DNA of 6,632 nt from NCBI GenBank assembly GCA_022361095.1, contig JAKSBO010000784.1, positions 1-6,632 on the forward strand. The letters are read 5' to 3'. This DNA comes from Desulfobacterales bacterium (lineage in GTDB: Bacteria; Desulfobacterota; Desulfobacteria; Desulfobacterales; Desulfobacteraceae). The position numbers and the translations under genes were made by a program. Shown here piece after piece: positions 1-5,373 of the stretch. A model generated the notes under the pieces. That model saw only the letters and a program-made list of their open reading frames with translations, made no database searches and was not told the DNA's origin. Position 1 is the first letter of the stretch. Every line of letters begins with the position of its first letter.

Positions 1-1
1 C

Positions 2-1444
2 AGCCGGGAGGCATTTTTCCCCAAACCCGAATGGCAGTACATGGTCCACAGAAGTGTGGAGGCCTCACGGGGGCTGGATGCAGACTCCGATCTTTTCAGT
101 CCGGGCTATTTCAGCATCAATGTCAAGGGCGGCGACACGGTAAGCATTAAAGCCTGCGTGATGAATAAAGAGATCATGCCTGCCCCTCCGGACGGCCAAA
201 AGATTCCCCTGCCCGGCCCGTTTCCTTCGACCGTCCCGTTTTCCCAGGCAGTCGAAGCAAGCCTTGATGCATTCATCGTGGACAGGGGAGAGGAAAAAAG
301 CGTGGTGGCAGGTTATCCCTGGTTTCTGGACTGGGGGCGGGACAGCCTGATTTTCTGCCGATCCCTGATTGAGCTTGGCAGAACCCGGGATGCCCTTGCC
401 ATACTCTCCCTTTTTGGAAAATTTGAAAAGAACGGCACCCTGCCCAATATGATATGCGGCGACGATGCAAGAAACATAGAGACCTCGGATGCACCACTGT
501 GGTTTTTTGCCTGCTGCCGGCAACTGGCCCAAACCTTAGGCAACGAGGCCGTGATGACCCAGGGCATCGGGCAACGCACCATGATCCAGGTACTCAAAGA
601 TATGGCCTCCGCCATGATCAACGGAACGCCCACCGGTGTCAAGGCAGATCCGGAGTCCATGCTGCTCTACAGCCCGGCCCATTTTACCTGGATGGATACC
701 AATTTTCCGGCAGGCACCCCCCGCCAGGGATATCCCATTGAGATCCAGGCGCTGTGGTGTCATGCCCTTCAATTTTTATCCCAGGTTGATGATGCCGGCA
801 CCCAGGCGATATGGCAAAACCATGCCGACACGGTCAAACGCAACATCGTAAATCTGTTCTGGCGTAAAGAGGATGGTTTTTTCAGTGACTGCCTGCACTG
901 CAGGGAACCGGTTGACGCCGGACATGCGATCCGGGATGACGCCCTGCGGCCCAATCAACTGCTGCTGATCACCCTAGGGGTGATCGACGACAGGAAAATC
1001 ATGGCACGGGTGGTGGAAACCTGCCGGGAACTTTTAGTACCGGGAGGCATCAGAAGCCTTGCGGACCGGCCCCTGACCGTCCCGTTGTTCATTGAACGGG
1101 ACGGCCGGCACCTGGTGAATCCCCATGCGCCCTATGCCGGGTATTACCAGGGTGATGAGGATACCCAAAGAAAACCGGCCTACCACAACGGCACAGCATG
1201 GACATGGCAGTTCCCGGTATTCTGCGAAGCCTGGGCCACAGCCTTTGGCCTCCCGGGTATCCCGGCGGCCCTGGCCTGGCTGGGCAGTGCCCTGCCGTTG
1301 ATGCGCACGGGCGCGGCAGGTTTTATACCTGAAATTCTCGACGGCAATTTCCCGCATACACCCAGGGGATGCGACGCCCAGGCCTGGGGATGCAGTGAAA
1401 TTGCCAGGGTTGCTCATAAATTGACCCGGATTCAAAATAGATAA
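2..1444 (+). CDS. Glycogen debranching enzyme (amylo-alpha-1,6-glucosidase), C-terminal part, cut by left edge
   Basis: This cytoplasmic enzyme hydrolyses the alpha-1,6-linked glucose stubs left after phosphorylase has shortened glycogen branches. The frame is open to the left edge with no stop. The ATG at 41 is internal: residues before it (PKPEWQYMVHR) continue into a conserved stretch (RGLDADSDLFSPGYFS) that normally ends the N-terminal domain. About 480 residues are visible. Numbering from the ATG at 41, the (alpha/alpha)6 GDE_C domain begins near residue 85 with AGYPWFLDWGRDSLIF. By analogy with the eukaryotic glucosidase domain, the acid/base pair should be Asp219 (TWMDTNF, then TPRQGYPIEIQALW) and Glu431 (GFIPEILDGNFPHTPRGCDA). 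The domain runs to the C-terminus and ends in tandem TAA stops. The missing N-terminal part could be a GDE_N beta-sandwich or a fused GH13 amylase-type domain, and the window cannot decide. The role fits the glgA, glgB and glgP neighbours. Confidence 0.93.
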   Translation, partial: SREAFFPKPEWQYMVHRSVEASRGLDADSDLFSPGYFSINVKGGDTVSIKACVMNKEIMPAPPDGQKIPLPGPFPSTVPFSQAVEASLDAFIVDRGEEKSVVAGYPWFLDWGRDSLIFCRSLIELGRTRDALAILSLFGKFEKNGTLPNMICGDDARNIETSDAPLWFFACCRQLAQTLGNEAVMTQGIGQRTMIQVLKDMASAMINGTPTGVKADPESMLLYSPAHFTWMDTNFPAGTPRQGYPIEIQALWCHALQFLSQVDDAGTQAIWQNHADTVKRNIVNLFWRKEDGFFSDCLHCREPVDAGHAIRDDALRPNQLLLITLGVIDDRKIMARVVETCRELLVPGGIRSLADRPLTVPLFIERDGRHLVNPHAPYAGYYQGDEDTQRKPAYHNGTAWTWQFPVFCEAWATAFGLPGIPAALAWLGSALPLMRTGAAGFIPEILDGNFPHTPRGCDAQAWGCSEIARVAHKLTRIQNR

Positions 1445-1455
1445 TAACAGCAGCA

Positions 1456-1480
1456 GACCTGGCATATAAACGGCCAGGCT
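1456..1480 (+). other. Small inverted repeat after the debranching gene
   Basis: CCTGGC at 1458-1463 and GCCAGG at 1473-1478 form a 6-bp stem around a 9-base loop, just after the stop of the debranching gene. No T-run follows, so it is not a convincing intrinsic terminator by itself. It may stabilise the 3' end of the transcript or be chance. Confidence 0.3.
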
Positions 1481-1518
1481 TAACCCGCAACGCAGCAAGA
1501 GAGTAATTCAAGAACTTA

Positions 1519-1547
1519 TTGAAATTTTTTTATAAAAAAACTATGTA
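1519..1547 (+). promoter_or_regulatory. Candidate sigma-70-type promoter for glgA-glgB
   Basis: TTGAAA at 1519-1524 matches the -35 consensus in five of six positions. A 17-base spacer separates it from TATGTA at 1542-1547, a weak -10 match (three of six). The spacer is a pure A/T palindrome. The position upstream of glgA suits a separate promoter, since the debranching gene ended about 75 bases earlier. Transcription would start near 1553-1556, right at the hairpin described next. The weak -10 keeps confidence low. Confidence 0.3.
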
Positions 1548-1554
1548 AATATAA

Positions 1555-1616
1555 AGACATCCACCTGCATCTTGCACTTGGCCGGTTTTTCTTCAAGCAC
1601 AGGTGTCTAATTTTTT
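1555..1616 (+). terminator. Hairpin plus T-run: terminator of the debranching gene or attenuator in the glgA leader
   Basis: CACCTG at 1562-1567 pairs with CAGGTG at 1600-1605. An inner CTTG (1571-1574) pairs with CAAG (1594-1597), and an outer AGA (1555-1557) can pair with TCT (1606-1608) across a bulge. Two bases later comes a run of six T (1611-1616). This is the layout of a factor-independent terminator on the + strand, with a rather long, internally looped stem. It lies about 110 bases after the debranching gene and about 175 bases before glgA, so it could end the first transcript. If the promoter at 1519-1547 is real, it could instead act as an attenuator. Confidence 0.45.
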
Positions 1617-1677
1617 ACATGGAGTCAAGGCTTAAAAAATAGATAGCAGCTGTCTTTACAGATTGCAAAAATAACTA

Positions 1678-1705
1678 AAAGCATTCTCGGTATAGAAAAT
1701 GCTTT
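1678..1705. promoter_or_regulatory. Perfect 8-bp dyad upstream of glgA, possible operator or leader hairpin
   Basis: AAAGCATT (1678-1685) and AATGCTTT (1698-1705) are exact inverted repeats separated by 12 bases. The half-site centres are 20 bp apart, about two helical turns, which is compatible with a dimeric regulator. In RNA the same bases could form an AU-rich hairpin. The dyad sits about 90 bases before the preferred glgA start. No specific regulator can be named from the sequence. Confidence 0.3.
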
Positions 1706-1780
1706 ATCACTCAAAATTAATTATTTGTGATCTGTCAGCCCCTACGGACAGACCCGAGAACATATCGGAACCCGGGAACT

Positions 1781-1788
1781 GGGAGGTG
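1781..1788 (+). promoter_or_regulatory. Ribosome binding site that fixes the glgA start
   Basis: GGGAGGTG lies three to four bases before the ATG at 1792 and is strongly complementary to the 16S rRNA 3' end, although the spacing is on the short side. The alternative in-frame ATG at 1699 has no comparable site upstream and would add 31 residues with no resemblance to the family. This supports 1792 as the true start. Confidence 0.7.
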
Positions 1789-1791
1789 GAT

Positions 1792-3294
1792 ATGCCCAAT
1801 AGACCAAGAATTCTTATAGTAACCCCTGAAGTCACCTACCTGCCCGAGGGTATCAGCCCCGGTGCCGATGATTACTCCGCCAAGGCCGGCGGTCTGGCAG
1901 ATGTGTCGGCAGCACTGATTTCTGCGTTGTATGATTTAAGCTGCGATGTTCATGTGGCCATCCCCGACTATAGATCCATTTACCATGGCGACAATGAACC
2001 CAGGCACCACCGGGAGGTTGAAAAAATACGCCAGCGCCTGCATGAGGAACGAATTCATTTTGCCACGGACCGGGTATTTCTGTACAAAGACGGTGTCTAT
2101 TCGGGCTATTCGGATAAAGACCTCAAGGTCTCCCTGGCGTTTCAACGGGAGGTGATCAACCATATCATCCCAAGGGTGAAGCCGGACATCATCCACTGCA
2201 ATGACTGGATGACCGGACTGATGCCGGCCATGGCCAGGCGATACGAAATCCCGTGCCTGTTCACAATTCACAACATTCACACCATGACTGCCACCATGGC
2301 CACGATCGAGGACAGGGGTATTGATGCCGCAGCCTTCTGGCATTGGCTCTTCTTAAAGTATCCACCTTTTAACTACGAGGAGAGCCGGGACACCAACCCA
2401 GTGGATTTCCTGGTGTCAGGGGTCTTTTCCGCCCACTATGTGAACACGGTAAGCCCTACATTTTTGCGTGAAATCGTTGAAAACCGGCACTCATTTGTGG
2501 AACCTGAGCTTAGACAGGAACTGGCCTACAAATGGGAGGCCGGATGTGCCACAGGCATTTTAAATGCGCCTGAACCCGAATTCAACCCTGCCGTAGATGA
2601 CATGGTCCAGTTTAATTACGGGCCCAAAAACCACCGGGCCCAGAAAAAGGATAATAAGATTTTTTTGCAAAAATCCGTGGGTCTTGAGATAAATCCCGAC
2701 GCGCCTTTATTTTTCTGGCCCTCCAGGCTTGATCCTGTACAGAAGGGGTGTACCCTTTTGTCGGAAACCATGTATGATATTATTTCCCGTTACTGGGAGA
2801 CAGGCATTCAGATTGTATCCGTGGCTGACGGGGCATGCCAAAGGCACTTCCACGATATTGTCAATTTCCATGGTCTGCACCGGCGCATCAGTATATGGGG
2901 ATTCAACGAACATTTGTCCCATCAGGCCTTTGCAGCCAGTGATTTTATCCTTATGCCCTCTTCCTTTGAGCCATGCGGCCTGCCCCAGATGATCGGCGGC
3001 ATTTACGGCAGTCTGCCCATTGTATTTAACACAGGCGGCCTGCACGACACGGTCAAACAACTGGATGCAGCGCATTCAACGGGCAATGGGTTTATCTTCA
3101 ATGTTCATGATGCCCTGGGCCTGAACTGGGCCGTAGACCGTGCCATGGATTTTTTCCTTTCGGACCCGGATGAAAAAGAAGTTCAGATCCGCAGAATCAT
3201 GACTGAATCCGTACTTGAATTTAACCACAGCAGATGCGCTGAAAGCTATATTGAACTCTATGAAAAAATGCTCAAAAGGCCGTTTTTGGTCTGA
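1792..3294 (+). CDS. glgA: Glycogen/starch synthase, GT5 family, divergent subtype
   Basis: This enzyme transfers glucose from a nucleotide sugar, usually ADP-glucose in bacteria, to the non-reducing end of an alpha-1,4-glucan. From the ATG at 1792 it has 500 residues, close to the usual 470-500. The N-terminal GT5 Rossmann domain covers about residues 5-240, with Lys31 in the KxGGL-type loop (AKAGGLADV), HCNDW at 135-139 and His160-Asn161 in TIHN. The C-terminal GT1-like domain covers about 300-465, with Arg312 and Lys318 (SRLDPVQKG) and Glu393-Pro-Cys395-Gly-Leu, the family's distal catalytic motif. All main catalytic positions are therefore kept. Oddities are about 12 extra residues before the KxGGL loop (PEVTYLPEG to AKAGG), HNIHT where HNLAYQG is usual, and one extra residue between the Arg and Lys. 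The donor sugar cannot be read from sequence, and glgC is not in the window. It overlaps glgB by 35 bases. Confidence 0.93.
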   Translation: MPNRPRILIVTPEVTYLPEGISPGADDYSAKAGGLADVSAALISALYDLSCDVHVAIPDYRSIYHGDNEPRHHREVEKIRQRLHEERIHFATDRVFLYKDGVYSGYSDKDLKVSLAFQREVINHIIPRVKPDIIHCNDWMTGLMPAMARRYEIPCLFTIHNIHTMTATMATIEDRGIDAAAFWHWLFLKYPPFNYEESRDTNPVDFLVSGVFSAHYVNTVSPTFLREIVENRHSFVEPELRQELAYKWEAGCATGILNAPEPEFNPAVDDMVQFNYGPKNHRAQKKDNKIFLQKSVGLEINPDAPLFFWPSRLDPVQKGCTLLSETMYDIISRYWETGIQIVSVADGACQRHFHDIVNFHGLHRRISIWGFNEHLSHQAFAASDFILMPSSFEPCGLPQMIGGIYGSLPIVFNTGGLHDTVKQLDAAHSTGNGFIFNVHDALGLNWAVDRAMDFFLSDPDEKEVQIRRIMTESVLEFNHSRCAESYIELYEKMLKRPFLV

Positions 3295-5284
3295 TCCTTC
3301 ATGGACAAATGATCCGTACCTGTCTATTTTTAAGCCCATTATCCGGGACAGGTTTGAAAACGCGTTGGCCAGGACAGCAGAGCTTAAGAACAAAAAATCC
3401 TGGGCCGAAATCGCCGACTATCATGAATTTTTCGGGCTGCACCGGGATAAAAAAGGCTGGGTGTTCAGGGAATGGGCGCCCAATGCAACCGATATGTTTA
3501 TCCTTGCACCGGCCAATAACTGGGAACAATCTTCAGACTGGCGAGTAAAAGGCCCTGACCCCGAGGGGATATTTGAAGCCCGGTTCCCTGATCACTTTTT
3601 CCGCCATGAACAACTTTACCGGCTCAAAGTGGTTTGGGACGGCGGGGAGGGCGACCGTATTCCCACGGCAGCCACCCGGGTCATCCAGGACAGTGACACC
3701 CATATTTTCAATGCCCAGGTCTGGGCACCGGAAAAACCCTACCAGTGGCAGGCAGAAACCCCTGACCTCTCCGCGGAACCTGTTTTGATATATGAAGCCC
3801 ATGCGGGCATGGCCCTGGAGGAAGGCAGGGTGGGCACCTGGCGGGAATTTGCAGATCACATCCTGCCCAAGGTCATTGACGCCGGGTACAATACCCTGCA
3901 AATGATGGCTGTCCAGGAGCATCCCTATTACGGCTCTTTCGGATACCATGTATCGTCCTTTTTTGCCCCCTCTTCCCGGTTCGGCACCCCGGATGATTTC
4001 AAATATCTGGTGGACAAAGCGCACCAGGCCGGCATCCGTGTGCTTATGGATATTGTACACTCCCACAGTGTAAAAAACGAGGTGGAGGGCCTGTCGCGGT
4101 TTGACGGTTCTCTGTACCAGTTTTTCCATGACCAGGGCAAAGGGGACCATACGCTGTGGGATTCCCGGTGTTTTGACTACGGCAAACGCCAGGTTGTGCA
4201 TTTCCTGCTCTCCAACCTGAGATATTTTCTTGAACAGTTCCGGGTGGACGGATTCCGGTTTGACGGCATAACCTCCATGCTGTTTGCCGATCACGGATTA
4301 GGGCGGGCTTTTACGGGGTACCAGGACTATTATGGCGGGGATGTGGACGAGGATGCCTTAAGTTATCTTTATGCCGCCAATGACCTGGTACACGAGATTC
4401 GTCCCGACGCAGTAACCATCGCAGAAGATGTGAGCGGATATCCCGGGCTTGCGGCACCGGCAAAGCTATGCGGCACAGGCTTTGACTTCAGGTTTGCCAT
4501 GGGGGTTCCTGATTACTGGATCAAGCTGCTTAAGGAGGTCCGGGACGAAGCATGGCACATGGGAGGGTTGTGTTATGAACTGACCCGGCACCGGGACGAG
4601 GAGCACACGATCAGTTACGTGGAGTGCCATGATCAGGCCCTGGTAGGGGATAAGACCATCATGATGCATCTGATGGGCAAAGGAATCTATGATTCCATGG
4701 AAAAATCCAACACAAGCATCACCACCCACCGGGCCGTGGCCCTTCATAAAATGATCCGCCTTGTCACCCTGTCCTGTGCCCACAAAGGGTATCTCAATTT
4801 CATGGGCAACGAGTTCGGTCATCCGGAATGGATTGATTTTCCATCCCCGGCCAACGGTTATTCCTACCACCATGCCAGACGTTTATGGTCCCTGAAATAT
4901 GACAAAAATCTCTATTTTCAGGATCTGTTCGCCTTTGACAAACAGATGATTGCCCTGGCAAAGCAAACGCAATTGTTTACATGGGACAATCCAACAATTT
5001 TGCATATCCACGAAGATGACAAAATTCTGGCATTTGAGCGGTCCGAACTCATTTTTATCTTTAACTTTCATCCGGAACAATCTTTTTGTGACTACCTGAT
5101 TCATGCACCGGCAGGCAAATATGAGATGAGCCTGGACACCGATGAATCCCGTTTCGGGGGATTCGGGCGCCTGGCACCGGACCAGGCACATTTTACCAGG
5201 ACTTTAGGCGATGTTTCTGAAGGCCGCCATGCCCTGAGCCTTTACCTGCCCAGTCGCTGTGCCCTGGTGCTGTCCCGGGTTTAA
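3260..5284 (+). CDS. glgB: 1,4-alpha-glucan branching enzyme, eukaryote-like GH13_8 type
   Basis: This enzyme cuts an alpha-1,4 chain and re-attaches the piece by an alpha-1,6 bond, creating glycogen branches. From the ATG at 3260 it has 674 residues. A short N-terminal helix region (DPYL, near 15) is followed by a CBM48 domain at about 60-155 (REWAPNA, NNW). The GH13 barrel runs from about 178 (YEAHAGM) to 560, and the C-terminal beta domain lies at about 577-672. Catalytic residues are Asp335 (GFRFDGITSM), Glu389 (IAEDVSG) and Asp458 (ECHDQALVGD), with region I DIVHSH at 264-269. MGNEFGHPEWIDFP at 515-528 and QEHPYYGSFGYH are typical of plant, animal and fungal branching enzymes and some bacteria, rather than the E. 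coli-type GH13_9. The start is uncertain. In-frame TTG codons at 3215 and 3251 also exist, and none of the three has a strong ribosome binding site. The overlap with glgA suggests coupled translation. Confidence 0.95.
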   Translation: MKKCSKGRFWSDPSWTNDPYLSIFKPIIRDRFENALARTAELKNKKSWAEIADYHEFFGLHRDKKGWVFREWAPNATDMFILAPANNWEQSSDWRVKGPDPEGIFEARFPDHFFRHEQLYRLKVVWDGGEGDRIPTAATRVIQDSDTHIFNAQVWAPEKPYQWQAETPDLSAEPVLIYEAHAGMALEEGRVGTWREFADHILPKVIDAGYNTLQMMAVQEHPYYGSFGYHVSSFFAPSSRFGTPDDFKYLVDKAHQAGIRVLMDIVHSHSVKNEVEGLSRFDGSLYQFFHDQGKGDHTLWDSRCFDYGKRQVVHFLLSNLRYFLEQFRVDGFRFDGITSMLFADHGLGRAFTGYQDYYGGDVDEDALSYLYAANDLVHEIRPDAVTIAEDVSGYPGLAAPAKLCGTGFDFRFAMGVPDYWIKLLKEVRDEAWHMGGLCYELTRHRDEEHTISYVECHDQALVGDKTIMMHLMGKGIYDSMEKSNTSITTHRAVALHKMIRLVTLSCAHKGYLNFMGNEFGHPEWIDFPSPANGYSYHHARRLWSLKYDKNLYFQDLFAFDKQMIALAKQTQLFTWDNPTILHIHEDDKILAFERSELIFIFNFHPEQSFCDYLIHAPAGKYEMSLDTDESRFGGFGRLAPDQAHFTRTLGDVSEGRHALSLYLPSRCALVLSRV

Positions 5285-5296
5285 CCCGATCTTTCA

Positions 5297-5368
5297 TTTT
5301 ACCGCGAAGATCACAAAGGGCACGAAGTTTCACGTTCAGATTTCTTCGTGGCCCTAGTGGTTAAAAAA
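5297..5368. repeat. Imperfect palindrome built from 9-nt-spaced CRCRAAG units in the glgB/glgP convergent gap
   Basis: On the + strand, CGCGAAG, CACAAAG and CACGAAG start at 5303, 5312 and 5321, exactly 9 bases apart. On the - strand the same heptamer recurs as CACGAAG (5350-5344) preceded 9 bases earlier by a degenerate CACTAGG (5359-5353). The arms pair as CACGAAG 5321-5327 with CTTCGTG 5344-5350, then AGGG 5317-5320 with CCCT 5352-5355 around one bulged G, around a 16-base loop. Flanking TTTTACC and GGTTAAAA extend the symmetry. It lies between the two convergent stop codons, so it may act as a two-way terminator or 3' stabiliser. Its form resembles dispersed palindromic repeats I remember from environmental bacteria. 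The copy number cannot be judged here. Confidence 0.55.
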
Positions 5369-5373
5369 CAGCC

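Noticed and set aside
1619..1642. Seven-codon open frame (ATG to TAG) in the glgA leader, considered as a leader peptide
   Set aside because: It has no ribosome binding site and no run of regulatory codons. It follows the hairpin and T-run instead of covering them, so an attenuation role is not supported.
1699..1791. Upstream ATG at 1699 giving a 31-residue longer GlgA
   Set aside because: It has no ribosome binding site, overlaps an inverted repeat, and the added residues do not resemble the start of GT5 enzymes. The ATG at 1792 follows a strong GGGAGGTG.
1445..1791. Possible small RNA gene, tRNA or known riboswitch in the 347-base gap
   Set aside because: I see no tRNA-like cloverleaf and no known riboswitch core motif. 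The hairpins present are explained as well by a terminator and an operator-like dyad.
3533..4294. Long open frame of 253 codons on the minus strand inside glgB
   Set aside because: It lies wholly antisense to conserved, catalytic parts of glgB, and its translation resembles no family I recognise. It is a shadow of a GC-rich gene.
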